A DNA stretch of 64,000 bases from Burkholderia thailandensis E264 (GCF_000012365.1 NC_007650.1:1364001-1428000); one strand, 5' to 3'; shown: positions 28,409 to 37,644, counted from the first letter of the stretch. The notes: generated by a model not told the origin, from the letters alone. A program made the numbers and translations.

Positions 28409-29087
28409 CGTCGTCACCCGCTACGAGTCGGTAGCCCAGCCCATGAACCGTCTCGATGAGATCCGGTTCGCCTTGCGCCGTGAGCGCTCGGCGCAGCGTG
28501 TAGACATGCGCGCGCAGCGTGTCGCTGTCCGGCAAGGCGTCGCCCCAGATCTCGGCTTCGAGCTCCGCGTGCCCGATGACCCGATTGGGTGTCTGCATCA
28601 GGATGCGCAGCAGGTGCAGGCATTTGGGCGGCATCTTGACCGCCCGCCCGGCGCGCTCGACCGTCAGCGTCTGCAGATCGAGGCGCACGTCGGCGCGGCA
28701 AAGCGCCGCCTGCGTCACTTGCCCCCGATAGCGCTTGATCAGCGCGCCGAGCCGCGCGGCGACCTCCTTCAGCGAGAACGGCTTGACCAGGTAATCGTCG
28801 GCCCCGTGGACGAAGCCCGCGAGCTTGTCGTCCAAGGTGTCTCTGGCGGTCAGCATCAGCACCGGCGTATCGCGGCGGATTTCCTCGCGCAGCTTGCGGC
28901 ACAGCGTCAGTCCGTCCATGCCCGGCAGCGACAGGTCCAGAAGGATCGCATCCCACGGCTGGGTTGCCGCAAGCTGCAGTCCGGCCGGGCCGTTCGCCGC
29001 CGCGTCGACTTCGTAACCGGCGCTTTCCAGATAATCGTAAAGGTTGGCGGCGATGCCGGCGTCGTCTTCGATGACGAGTACGCGCAC
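28398..29087 (-). CDS. OmpR-family response regulator of the RND operon
   Basis: 229 residues. The receiver domain carries the acidic pair EDD near residue 8 and the phospho-acceptor in LLDLSLPGMDG (Asp ~51), with KPF as the conserved lysine. The C-terminal winged helix is OmpR/PhoB type (LRAHVYTLRRAL). The start is GTG 29087 with GGGAG six bases before it. First gene of the operon. Its promoter must lie at 29088 and above, on or beside the broken VOC-family gene. Confidence 0.93.
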   Translation of the reverse strand: MRVLVIEDDAGIAANLYDYLESAGYEVDAAANGPAGLQLAATQPWDAILLDLSLPGMDGLTLCRKLREEIRRDTPVLMLTARDTLDDKLAGFVHGADDYLVKPFSLKEVAARLGALIKRYRGQVTQAALCRADVRLDLQTLTVERAGRAVKMPPKCLHLLRILMQTPNRVIGHAELEAEIWGDALPDSDTLRAHVYTLRRALTAQGEPDLIETVHGLGYRLVAGDDDAS

Positions 29088-29126
29088 GATGTTCTCCCAC
29101 GGTCGACAGGCTGCGTCGATTGTGCC

Positions 29127-29420
29127 ATGCGAGCGCGGCGCGTCGGGATCGTCGAGACGGCGCTCGTCGCGCGCATCCCGGCTCAGGCGGAGCTCGACCG
29201 CTACTGGAGCGCGCTGCTCGACGGCGGCGCGCCCGACGATTGCGGATGGCTGAGAGACCGATTCGGCGTGTCGTGGCAAATCGTGCCGGACGATCTCATC
29301 GCGATGATGGCCAACCCCGACCCCGACCCCGCGAAGGCCGCGCGCGTCGCCGATGCGATGCTGCGCATGCGGAAGTTCGACGTCGCCGCGCTCAAAGCCG
29401 CCTGCGCGGGCGTGGACTGA
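29127..29420 (+). pseudogene. 3' remnant of a PhnB-like/VOC-family gene
   Basis: The frame encodes ~98 codons. From about base 29178 it matches the C-terminal third of PhnB-like 3-demethylubiquinone methyltransferase-type VOC proteins: AELDRYWSALLDGG, CGWLRDRFGVSWQIVP, then DPDPAKAARV and AMLRMRKFDVAALK. The N-terminal ~95 residues of such proteins, including the first half of the fold, are absent, and no second half is found upstream. The first ~17 codons look non-homologous. I call it a truncated gene. The break abuts the response-regulator promoter, so the RND block may have replaced its 5' part. Confidence 0.75.
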
Positions 29421-29622
29421 CGAGCGATTGCGCGCCGACGGGCGCGCGGGCTCCGGTGGCGAAGCCGGCCGCACGCATCCGGCGCCGGTCGAGCGCGATC
29501 GCGCGCAATGCACGCCGGACGCTCGGCGCGGCGTTCCGGTCCGCGCCGGGCGCGCCGTCGCGCCGCGCTTTCGCGACATGCCGAACGCAGCGCCCGCCCG
29601 ACCCGCGCGGCCGCGCCACGCC

Positions 29623-29979
29623 TCACGCGCCCGTTGTCTCCGGCGCGGCGCGCCGCCGCACGCACAGCCGCGCGACGAGCATCACGACGATCCACGTCAC
29701 GCCGAACGACGCGAGCATGAATCCGGTGTCGACGCTCACGCCGTCGATCAGCCGGCGCGCATAGATCGGCAGCGGCGCGCGGTACGCGTCATACGACGGC
29801 GCGATGCCCGCCGCCGCGATCGCGCACGCGATCGCGTGACGCGGGCGATCGCCGATGCGCGCGCGGGCGATGCGCGCGAACCCCCGCGCGACGATGATGA
29901 ACGGCAACCCGTAGACGATCAGCAGCGGCGCCATCAGCACCGTGATGAGCAGGTACAGCAGAAACGTTTGCATGTTCAT
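29623..29979 (-). CDS. Small membrane protein, unknown function
   Basis: 118 residues, not recognised. It has a strong N-terminal transmembrane stretch (FLLYLLITVLMAPLLIVYGLPFIIV), a middle segment and a second membrane stretch near the C-terminus (FGVTWIVVMLVARLCV). ATG 29979 has GGAG upstream. It starts 13 bases after the Vgb-like gene, so the two are probably one transcript with the hydrolase. Confidence 0.75.
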   Translation of the reverse strand: MNMQTFLLYLLITVLMAPLLIVYGLPFIIVARGFARIARARIGDRPRHAIACAIAAAGIAPSYDAYRAPLPIYARRLIDGVSVDTGFMLASFGVTWIVVMLVARLCVRRRAAPETTGA

Positions 29980-29992
29980 GACGGAGCTCCGC

Positions 29993-31996
29993 TTAGTGCG
30001 CCGAACGATCGGCGCGTGAGCCGCCGGCCTGGATGGCCGCGGTTTGAATGACGCCATCCCGATTCGATCCGGCGCGGGCGAACGCCGCGCGGCCGGCGGC
30101 GGCGCGCGCCGGCGCGCTTCGCTGCGGCGCCTCGCGCGCGGAAGCGACGTGCGGCCGCGCGACGTTCGCGGCCGCGTGCGCATTCGCGTTCGCGCGGCCG
30201 GCCGCATTCGCCGTCGCGCCGCCGCCGTGCTCGCCGTCCGGATACAGGCAGATGAACGACGCGCGCCCGCCTTCGATCCCGTACGCGGGCAGGTTCGACG
30301 AGCTCGAGCAGACCGCGCCGTCCTGCGTGAACGTCATGTCGCGCAGCCACGTGACGCGCGTCGGCAGCGGATACGTGATGAACGTCTGCGTGCTCGGCAC
30401 GAAGCGGAAGATCCGGTCGGACATGTTCGACGTGATCCACACGTCGCCCGTCTTCGGATGCACGTTCAGCGCATACGGCACTTCGTATTCGTTGTGCGCG
30501 AGGAGCGGCAGCTTGAAGGTCTGGAAGCGGTGCGTGCGCGGATCGAATTTCATCAGCCCGCCGTCGTCGAACGCCGGAATCCACAGATTGCCCTGCGGAT
30601 CGAAGCGCAGCCGTCGCGGGCCGCGGAGCGGCGTGTCGAATTCGGTCACCGCGAGCGTTTTCGGATCGATGCGGCCGATCTTGTTCGCATAGAGCTTCGC
30701 ATACCAGATCGAGCCGTCGACCGGATTCACGTCGATTCCGTACGGGAACGGGAACGCGTCGCGGCCCTGGAACGCCCACTTGTGATGCGTGAGCGCGAGC
30801 TGCAGGTTCTGCCCCGGGAACCACGCGGCCATCTTCACGACGAGCGGAAACAGATAGTGCGACACCGCGCGCCAGAAGCCGCCGTCGGGCAGGTGGATGA
30901 TCGTGAACTTCTCGGTGTTCGGATCGAAGCGCGCGACCTCGTTCGACGCGACGATCGTGAACCAGACGATGCCCGCGCGATCGATGCGGATCGTGTGCGG
31001 ATACAGGTGCGAGTGGCCGATCGGATAGAGCTTGAAGCGCTTTGTCACCGGATCGAACGACGCGAGCGTCGATGACAGCGCATTCGTGATCCAGAACCGG
31101 CCGTCGGCCGCCTGCGCGAGGCTGTGCGGCCCGTGCTTGCCGCTGAACACGCCGATCGGCAACTGCACGCCGGAGAAGATGCCGCCCACGGGCAGATCGA
31201 TGTCGGGCTCCTTCCACTCGGTGAGCTTGCCGGTCTTGCGGTCGAGCTCCCAGAGCTTGTCATGCCCTTCGTCGGCGCCGTACAGATGATCGTCGAAGCC
31301 GATGTCCGCGTCGTGAATGAACGTGAGGCCGTCGCCCGCGGCCCATTCCCGGATCTTCGCGGGCGCGAGCCGATCGTCGTACAGGTATTTCTCGACCGCC
31401 GTGACCGCGCGCCCATCCATCCCCTGATAGAGCGTGTGCGTGATGTCGCGCGCCTGCCGGTCCGTCAGCAGCGCCGCGTAGCCTTCCATCCGGCGCACGG
31501 TCGCGCCCCACGCGGCTTCGTCGCGCGGCGTGCGCGTGAGCGCGTTGCCGACCTGATGGCAGTAGTTGCACTGGCTGATGAACGTCGTGCGCGAGTCCTG
31601 GCTGCTCCACGGCAGCGCGGCCAGATGCGCGGACGCGGGCAGGCTCGCGGACAGCTCGTCGGCCACCGTCTGCCGCGTGAGCGAGAAATCGAGTGTCTTG
31701 CGCGCATCGGGCGCGAGCGCGAGGTCCTGCGCGGCGTCCTTGAAGTACGGCGTGCGGGCGCGCACGCGCAACTCGCCCGCGAAGTCGACGGTGATGCGGT
31801 AGCGGCCGTTGCGGTCGGTGTAGACGGTGTCGCGGCGCGCCTGCGCCGCGTCGAACACGGTGACCATCGCGCCGGCGAGCGGCGTGCCGGCCGACACGAC
31901 GGTGCCCGACAGCGTGCCCGCCGCGGCGCCGAGGCTCACGGCCTGCGCGCCGATCAGCAACAGGAACGAGGCCCGTTTCAAGCGAATGTGGATCAT
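29993..31996 (-). CDS. Secreted cytochrome-like protein with carboxypeptidase-like and Vgb/NHL beta-propeller regions
   Basis: 667 residues. A signal peptide covers ~26 residues. Residues ~27-110 form a carboxypeptidase-regulatory/CnaB-like beta domain (GTVVSAGTPLAGAMVTV). A haem-c site C143-N-Y-C146-H147 follows, then about six streptogramin-lyase/SMP-30-like propeller repeats (for example GKHGPHSLAQAADGRFWITN and KTGDVWITSNMSD). The last ~90 residues are Ala/Arg-rich and unstructured. Probably periplasmic, binding one haem. Enzyme role unknown. It follows the metal-dependent hydrolase gene by 84 bases and may share its promoter. Confidence 0.8.
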   Translation of the reverse strand: MIHIRLKRASFLLLIGAQAVSLGAAAGTLSGTVVSAGTPLAGAMVTVFDAAQARRDTVYTDRNGRYRITVDFAGELRVRARTPYFKDAAQDLALAPDARKTLDFSLTRQTVADELSASLPASAHLAALPWSSQDSRTTFISQCNYCHQVGNALTRTPRDEAAWGATVRRMEGYAALLTDRQARDITHTLYQGMDGRAVTAVEKYLYDDRLAPAKIREWAAGDGLTFIHDADIGFDDHLYGADEGHDKLWELDRKTGKLTEWKEPDIDLPVGGIFSGVQLPIGVFSGKHGPHSLAQAADGRFWITNALSSTLASFDPVTKRFKLYPIGHSHLYPHTIRIDRAGIVWFTIVASNEVARFDPNTEKFTIIHLPDGGFWRAVSHYLFPLVVKMAAWFPGQNLQLALTHHKWAFQGRDAFPFPYGIDVNPVDGSIWYAKLYANKIGRIDPKTLAVTEFDTPLRGPRRLRFDPQGNLWIPAFDDGGLMKFDPRTHRFQTFKLPLLAHNEYEVPYALNVHPKTGDVWITSNMSDRIFRFVPSTQTFITYPLPTRVTWLRDMTFTQDGAVCSSSSNLPAYGIEGGRASFICLYPDGEHGGGATANAAGRANANAHAAANVARPHVASAREAPQRSAPARAAAGRAAFARAGSNRDGVIQTAAIQAGGSRADRSAH

Positions 31997-32080
31997 GGGT
32001 GACGTGATGTGGGCAAACGAAATCGATGAATGGAGGCGCGCGAGCGGCGGCGCTTGCGCCGCGCGTTCGCGCGGTTTCGC

Positions 32081-32983
32081 TCAGGTGGCCTTGTTCGCGC
32101 CCCAGTTGCCGCCGTGGGCGGCGGCCTGCGCGGCGGGCGAGCGCGCGAGATAGTCGAGCGCGAGCTCGGTCGAGCCTTCGCCATGCGGCGTGTATGCCGG
32201 ATTGAAGTAGCGCAGCGCGGCGCCGATCGTCTTCCAGAACGACGGCAGGTGTTTGCGGCGCGAACCGCGCGTCCATGCGCGCACGAACCCCGGATAGCGG
32301 CCCGCGTTCGGATCGCGCGTGTACATGAATTTCGAGCCCATCGACACGAACAGGACCAGCAGCGCGATCGCGAGCAGCATGTGGAACGCGCGTCCGAAGT
32401 AGCCGCCGCCCATGTAGCGGTGCAGGTCGAACGCGACGGTGCCGTGCTCGACCTCCTCCGCGCCATGCCAGCGCAGCAGGTCGAGCATTGCCGGATCGGC
32501 CCGCGCTTCGTCGAGCTCGCGCGCGTTCAGCACCCAGCGGCCGAGATACGCGAAGAAATGCTCGAGCGCGGCGATGATGCCGAGCTGCTGGCGCAGCCAG
32601 AAGCGCGTGCGGCCGATCTTCAGGCCGAGCGGCGCTTCGCCGAGCACCTTGCCGAAGAGCCAGGTCAGACGCCGCGTGTACGGCTGCGTGTCGACGCCGT
32701 GCCGCGCGTAGCACTGCTTGGCGACCGCGTGGTGCGAGCGCGAGTGCACGGCTTCCTGGCGCAGGAAGCCGTCGGCGTCCGCATGCAGCACGGGGTCGTC
32801 GATGAGCGGCAGCGCCTTGTTGTACACGCGGCAGAACCACAGCTCGCCTTCCGGGAACAGCAGGTTCAGCGTGTCGATGATGTGCGTGCTCGCCGGGTCG
32901 CCCGGAATCCATTGGAGCGGCGTTTCGCCGAAGTCGAATTTGACGTGGCGCGCCTTGATCGGGTGATGCTTGCCGACTGCCAT
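32081..32983 (-). CDS. Predicted metal-dependent hydrolase (DUF/PF10118-like)
   Basis: 300 residues resembling the predicted metal-dependent hydrolase family. Putative metal ligands are conserved His and Glu: HSRSHH, EHFFAYLG and EEVEHG. A membrane stretch lies near residues 205-225 (HMLLAIALLVLFVSMG). ATG 32983 has GGGAGG seven bases upstream; an upstream in-frame reading into 33403 is not credible. A palindrome ~125 bases upstream may be a repressor site. Substrate unknown. Confidence 0.82.
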   Translation of the reverse strand: MAVGKHHPIKARHVKFDFGETPLQWIPGDPASTHIIDTLNLLFPEGELWFCRVYNKALPLIDDPVLHADADGFLRQEAVHSRSHHAVAKQCYARHGVDTQPYTRRLTWLFGKVLGEAPLGLKIGRTRFWLRQQLGIIAALEHFFAYLGRWVLNARELDEARADPAMLDLLRWHGAEEVEHGTVAFDLHRYMGGGYFGRAFHMLLAIALLVLFVSMGSKFMYTRDPNAGRYPGFVRAWTRGSRRKHLPSFWKTIGAALRYFNPAYTPHGEGSTELALDYLARSPAAQAAAHGGNWGANKAT

Positions 32984-33108
32984 GTATGCCTCCCTATGGT
33001 TTGAGTTCGTCGAACGGCGCGAGGCCGTTTCGTATCGCGTGTGGCTGGAGAAAGCGGGATCGTGTGCGCGGCGCAGAAGCGCTGCGGGCCGGCGTTCGCG
33101 GCCAACCA

Positions 33109-33126
33109 TTACATCGATCAATGTAA
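33109..33126. promoter_or_regulatory. Palindrome upstream of the metal-dependent hydrolase
   Basis: Arms TTACAT (33109-33114) and ATGTAA (33121-33126) flank CGATCA. The position, ~125 bases before the hydrolase ATG, and the size fit a TetR-type operator. No regulator is encoded next to it in the window. Confidence 0.45.
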
Positions 33127-34016
33127 CGATGATAATCGCTTGGCCGGCGGGCACCAGCCGATTCGAGTGGGGATTTCCCCTGATGCGACGGCGGGAATAT
33201 CGACGCTTCGGAAAATGGCGGAGAAGGGCGGCCGCGCCGCGCCGTTTGATCGCCGGCCGGGAAGCCAGGCGGAAAGGGCGTTGCGTGGTGCAGGCGCGGT
33301 TCGATATCGAACGGGTTCGACCCGATGCGGCAGATGGTCGCGGAAACGGCGGCGGAACTTTATTTCTGAATCGTTTCCAACAAAAAGATCTTTGATTCGA
33401 CATGAGCCGATCAAGATTTGATTTGAGTCAATGACAAATTGAACTGAACCGGATTAGGAGCCGGCTCGGATTCGGTCGGGCGGATGGCGGCGGCCGCGGT
33501 TGAGCGTCGGCGTGGCGGCGGTCAACGCGGCGTCGGAATCGACGGCCGGGCGGCAAGGCTGGTCAGCGTCGGTTCCGGCGTGAGCCGTCTCGGGCGAGCG
33601 GACTCATGCGGGAGCGCGCCGAGGCGGATGGCCTCCGGCGCCGCTGCGGCCGCGCGGCGGATCGGGCGATCGCACGCCGCCGGGTCATTCTTTTTTCCTG
33701 TCGCTGCCTGTCGGTTCGCCAATCGGGTGTCGACGGGATCTTCGCGAAGCGAGGCGGCGCCGCGCGTCTGTCACGCAGCGGCGCGCGCGGCGATTGCCCG
33801 ATATGCCCGCCCGGCGCGCGCCGGCATCGAACGCAGCGAACAAGCGAGATTCATGCGCCGCCGACCGCCCGCTCGCCCGGATTCGTTCGGCAATGCGTTG
33901 CCCACACGGTGTTGTCCCGCGAACGCGCGTAACAAATTTGGGGCGGTTCGCGCATTTGTCGCCGCGATCCCTTATTCTTCAATTCTTACGAAAACGTTAC
34001 ATTCAATGGAGCGCGG
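33127..34016. other. Intergenic, no gene seen
   Basis: About 890 bases between the divergent hydrolase and antiporter genes. The part around 33360-33450 is AT-rich against its surroundings. Open frames here have no start site and no recognisable protein. The antiporter promoter probably lies in the last ~100 bases. An anomalous origin of the AT-rich patch is possible but unproven. Confidence 0.5.
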
Positions 34017-35762
34017 ATGCCTCATGACGTCAGCCTGATTGCACTGCTCGCGGCCGGTTTCGGCCTCGCGATGATCCTCGGTTACTTCGCGTCGCTGCTG
34101 AAGATGCCGCCGCTCGTCGGCTATTTGCTCGCCGGCATCGTGATCGGTCCCGGCACGCCCGGCTTCGTCGGCGATCTCGCGCTCGCGCAGCAACTCGCCG
34201 AAATCGGCGTGATGCTGCTGATGTTCGGCGTCGGCCTGCATTTCTCGCTCGGCGATCTGCTCGCGGTGCGCAAGATCGCGCTGCCCGGCGCGATCGTCCA
34301 GATCGCGGTCGCGACGGCGCTCGGCGCCGGGCTCGCGCTGCTGTGGGGCTGGAGCGTCGGCGCCGCGCTCGTGTTCGGCCTCGCGCTGTCGGTGGCGAGC
34401 ACGGTCGTGCTGCTGCGCGCGCTCGAGGGGCGCGGGCTCATCGAATCGGTCAACGGGCGGATTGCGGTCGGCTGGCTCGTCGTCGAGGATCTCGTGATGG
34501 TGCTCGTGCTCGTGCTGCTGCCGCCGCTCGCGGGGCTTCTCGGCGGCGAGCCCGCGCTCGGCGGGGCGGGCTCGCATGCGGGCGACGCGCTCGGCAGCCT
34601 GTGGGGCGCGCTCGGCGTCACGCTGCTGAAGGTGGCCGCGTTCATCGCGCTGATGCTCGTGGTCGGCAAGCGCGTGTTTCCGCGCATTCTGTGGCTCGTC
34701 GCGCGCACCGGCTCGCGCGAGCTTTTCACGCTTTGCATGATCGCGGCCGCGGTCGGCGTCGCGTTCGGCGCGGCGAAGCTGTTCGACGTGTCGTTCGCGC
34801 TCGGCGCGTTCTTCGCCGGGATGATGATGCGCGAGTCGGAATTCAGCCGCCGCGCGGCCGACGAGACGCTGCCGTTGCGCGACGCGTTCTCGGTTCTCTT
34901 TTTCATCTCGGTCGGCATGCTGTTCGATCCGCGCGTGCTGATCGACGAGCCGCTGCATGTGATCGAAGTCGCCGCGATCGTCGTCATCGGCAAGACGCTC
35001 GCGGCGGTCGCGCTCGTGCTCGCGTTCCGCTATCCGCTGAACACCGCGCTCACGGTCGGCGCGGGCCTCGCGCAGATCGGCGAGTTCTCGTTCATCCTCG
35101 CGAGCCTCGGGCGCGGGCTCGGGCTGCTGTCGGCCGAAGGGCAGAGCCTCATTCTCGCGGTCGCGCTGCTGTCGATCGCGCTGAACACGCTGCTGTTCGC
35201 GGCGATCGATCCGGCGCTCGCCTGGGTCCGCAAGCACTCGGCGTTCGCGCGCCGGCTCGAATCGCGCAACGATCCGCTCGCGGCGCTGCCGATGTCGACG
35301 CCGCAGGCGCATCTGACGGGGCAGGTCGTGATCGTCGGCTACGGGCGCGTCGGCACGCGGATCGCGCACGCGCTCGACGCGCGCGGGATCGCGTATGTCG
35401 TCGTCGAGCAGAATCGCGAGACGGTCGAGAAACTGCGCGCGGACGGCGTCGCGGCGGTGTCCGGCGACGCGATCGAGCCGATCGTGCTCGTGCAGGCGCA
35501 CGTCGCGCGGGCGGGGATGGTCGTCGTCACGCTGCCGGACGTGTTCGACGTGCGGCAGATCGTCGAGATCGCGCGCACGCTGAATCCGGGGATCGAGGTC
35601 GCGCTCTGCACGAACAGCGACGATGAAGCGGCGCTGCTCGCGAGCGAAGGGATGGGCGACGTGTTCGTCAGCGAAACCGAGCTCGCGCGCGGGATGACCG
35701 AGCACGTGCTCGCGCGGATGGGGGCCGATGAGCGCCGAGCGCGGCGGGCGGGCGCGCACTGA
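34017..35762 (+). CDS. ybaL: CPA2-family cation/proton antiporter with TrkA-N domain (YbaL/KefB type)
   Basis: 581 residues. About 12 hydrophobic helices span residues 5-400, with the antiporter pattern GYLLAGIVIGPGTPGFV near the start and LAQIGEFSFILASLGRGLGLL late. A cytoplasmic TrkA-N Rossmann domain follows (VVIVGYGRVGTRIAHALDARG, residues ~435-560). YbaL/KefB-type proteins exchange K+ or another cation for protons. ATG 34017 has GGAG five bases upstream. It is transcribed alone, ending 57 bases from the convergent SDR gene. Confidence 0.92.
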   Translation: MPHDVSLIALLAAGFGLAMILGYFASLLKMPPLVGYLLAGIVIGPGTPGFVGDLALAQQLAEIGVMLLMFGVGLHFSLGDLLAVRKIALPGAIVQIAVATALGAGLALLWGWSVGAALVFGLALSVASTVVLLRALEGRGLIESVNGRIAVGWLVVEDLVMVLVLVLLPPLAGLLGGEPALGGAGSHAGDALGSLWGALGVTLLKVAAFIALMLVVGKRVFPRILWLVARTGSRELFTLCMIAAAVGVAFGAAKLFDVSFALGAFFAGMMMRESEFSRRAADETLPLRDAFSVLFFISVGMLFDPRVLIDEPLHVIEVAAIVVIGKTLAAVALVLAFRYPLNTALTVGAGLAQIGEFSFILASLGRGLGLLSAEGQSLILAVALLSIALNTLLFAAIDPALAWVRKHSAFARRLESRNDPLAALPMSTPQAHLTGQVVIVGYGRVGTRIAHALDARGIAYVVVEQNRETVEKLRADGVAAVSGDAIEPIVLVQAHVARAGMVVVTLPDVFDVRQIVEIARTLNPGIEVALCTNSDDEAALLASEGMGDVFVSETELARGMTEHVLARMGADERRARRAGAH

Positions 35763-35778
35763 TCGGACGCCGCGGGGC

Positions 35779-35810
35779 GCGCGCCGCCGCGCGGCAAGCG
35801 GGCGGCGCGC
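35779..35810. terminator. Possible bidirectional terminator
   Basis: Perfect 10-base arms GCGCGCCGCC (35779-35788) and GGCGGCGCGC (35801-35810) around a 12-base loop, in the 57 bases between the converging antiporter and SDR genes. There is no T-run on either side, so efficiency is uncertain. Confidence 0.4.
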
Positions 35811-35819
35811 GGCGCACCG

Positions 35820-36587
35820 TCAATAGAACGACTCGAGCGTCAGCTCCTGCGCCATCACGCGGTTGCCGGCGAGCAGCCCGCCGTCGACGGGCAGCATCGC
35901 GCCGGTGATCGCGCGCGCCGCGTCCGACGAGAGGAACAGCGCGGCGTTCGCGACATCGTCGGGCGTCGCGAAATCGTCGAGCGGATACCACTTCTTCAAT
36001 TGCTCGAACACCTGCGGGTTTTGCCGCACGCGCGCTTCCCACGCGGGCGTCTTCACGGTGCCCGGGCACACGACGTTCGCGCGCACGCCGTCGCGCCCGT
36101 ATTCGATCGCGAGCGATTTCGCATAACTGATGAGTCCCGCCTTCGCCGCGCTATAGGCGGGGTGGCCGAGCGCGGCGACGCCGTTGACCGAGCCGACGAT
36201 CGTGATCGCGCCGCGGCGGCGCGCGCGCATGCCGGCGAGCACGGCCTCGACGCTCACATAGGTCGCGGTCAGGTTCGCGTCCAGATCCGCGCGCCACGAC
36301 GCGCTCGTCGTCGCGCGCAGCGTCGCCGATGCGGCGGTGCCCGCGTTCGCGACGAGCACGTCGACGCGCTCGTTCGCGAGCGCGTCCGCGAGGCGCGCGG
36401 CGTCGGTCAGGTCGTCGACGACGGGCGCGACGGCCGCGCCGCCGAGCGCATCGACGAACGCGGCGAGCGCCGCGCGGTCGCGGTCGAGCGCGAGCACACG
36501 GTCGCCCGCGGCAAGAAAGCGGCGCACGAGCGCCTGGCCGATGCCGCCCGCGGCGCCCGTGATCAGCGTGGTGCGTGGTGTCGTCAT
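35820..36587 (-). CDS. SDR-family NAD(P)-dependent oxidoreductase
   Basis: 255 residues, a classical short-chain dehydrogenase: nucleotide motif TGAAGGIGQ near the start, NAG at NAGTAAS, catalytic Ser in GSVNG, and YSAAK for Tyr/Lys. Substrate unknown; its place after an arabinose-type binding-protein gene suggests a sugar. ATG 36587 is preferred over ATG 36593 because GGAGG lies seven bases before it. It follows the binding protein by 55 bases. No other sugar enzyme is adjacent. Confidence 0.9.
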   Translation of the reverse strand: MTTPRTTLITGAAGGIGQALVRRFLAAGDRVLALDRDRAALAAFVDALGGAAVAPVVDDLTDAARLADALANERVDVLVANAGTAASATLRATTSASWRADLDANLTATYVSVEAVLAGMRARRRGAITIVGSVNGVAALGHPAYSAAKAGLISYAKSLAIEYGRDGVRANVVCPGTVKTPAWEARVRQNPQVFEQLKKWYPLDDFATPDDVANAALFLSSDAARAITGAMLPVDGGLLAGNRVMAQELTLESFY

Positions 36588-36642
36588 GCGCATTCCTCCG
36601 GTTGGAAAAGCAATGTCGGCGCCGCTTGCCGCGCGGTGCCGC

Positions 36643-37644
36643 TCACAGCCCGAGCTGCGCGCGCGCCGTCTTCTCGTTCGCGCGCGTGATCAGCGTGCCG
36701 GAGGTCAGCACGAGCGGCGGCGGCGTCCGGTTCTGCGTGATCCAGTCGTACATGTTGACCGACGTGTCGTAGCCGTGCAGCCGCGGATTCAGCAGGATCG
36801 AGCCGAAAAAGCCCGTCGGCTTCGGTTTCGCGAATTCGTTCAGCGCGACCTGGCTGCCGTTGATGCCGACCGCGATCATGTCGTCCGTGCCGATGCCGCG
36901 GCCTTCGCCCGCGCGCACCGCGCCGACCGTCGTGTCGTCATTCGATCCGAACGCCACCCAGTGCCTGAAGTTCCGGTGCTTGGTGAACGCGATGTTCGCG
37001 GCGTTGAACGCGCCTTCGGTGTCGGCCGTCATCTCCGGCGCGTCGACGACGTTCGCGGCCGCAAAGCCGGCCGCCTTCAGCGCGTCGACCGCGCCCGTCG
37101 TGCGCTCGCGCGCGGTCGGCAACTGGTCGTACGCGAGCCGCAGCACGCCGACCTCGGCCGGATTCCAGCCGCGCCGCTTCGCCTCGGCGGCGATCGCGTC
37201 GCCGACCTGCCGGCCGATCCGGTAGGCGGAGATGCCCATGTGCGGCACGTCGGCAAGCGGCGCGCCGCGCCCGTCGACGAGTTGATCGTCGACCGACATC
37301 AGCTTCATTCCGTAGCGCTTCGCCTTCGCGGCGATGCCGGGACCGAGCTTCACGTCGGGCGCGCAGATGATCACGCCTTGCGCCTTTTGCGCGGCAAGGC
37401 TGTCGAGCGCGGTCGACACTTTCTCGCCGCTCGGCGCGGCGATCTTCACGAGCGTGAAGTGCTTGTCCTTCGCCGCCTGCTCGGCGAAGCGCCATTCGTC
37501 CTGAAACCACGGGTCGTCGGGCTGCTTGACGACAAAGCCGATCTTCACCGGGGCCGCGCCTTGCGCACGCGCGGGTGCCGCCGCCGACAAACCGGCGGCG
37601 AGACTCGTGCAGACGAGGGCGGCTTGAAGCCAACGCAATCCCAT
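36643..37644 (-). CDS. araF: Arabinose-type periplasmic sugar-binding protein (AraF-like)
   Basis: 333 residues. The signal peptide ends near residue 28 (PARAQG). The mature protein has the periplasmic-binding fold of AraF: KIGFVVKQPDDPWFQDEW, then CAPDVKLGPGIAAKAK, and INGSQVALNEFAKPKPTGFFGSILL in the hinge/second lobe. ATG 37644 has AAGGAG six bases upstream. No ABC ATPase or permease gene follows; the SDR does. So it is an orphan binding protein here, or uses components elsewhere. L-arabinose as ligand is inferred from family. Confidence 0.88.
   Translation of the reverse strand: MGLRWLQAALVCTSLAAGLSAAAPARAQGAAPVKIGFVVKQPDDPWFQDEWRFAEQAAKDKHFTLVKIAAPSGEKVSTALDSLAAQKAQGVIICAPDVKLGPGIAAKAKRYGMKLMSVDDQLVDGRGAPLADVPHMGISAYRIGRQVGDAIAAEAKRRGWNPAEVGVLRLAYDQLPTARERTTGAVDALKAAGFAAANVVDAPEMTADTEGAFNAANIAFTKHRNFRHWVAFGSNDDTTVGAVRAGEGRGIGTDDMIAVGINGSQVALNEFAKPKPTGFFGSILLNPRLHGYDTSVNMYDWITQNRTPPPLVLTSGTLITRANEKTARAQLGL

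Noticed and set aside
33484..34038. 184-codon plus-strand frame upstream of the antiporter
   Set aside because: Runs into the antiporter start, lacks a ribosome site and has no protein character.
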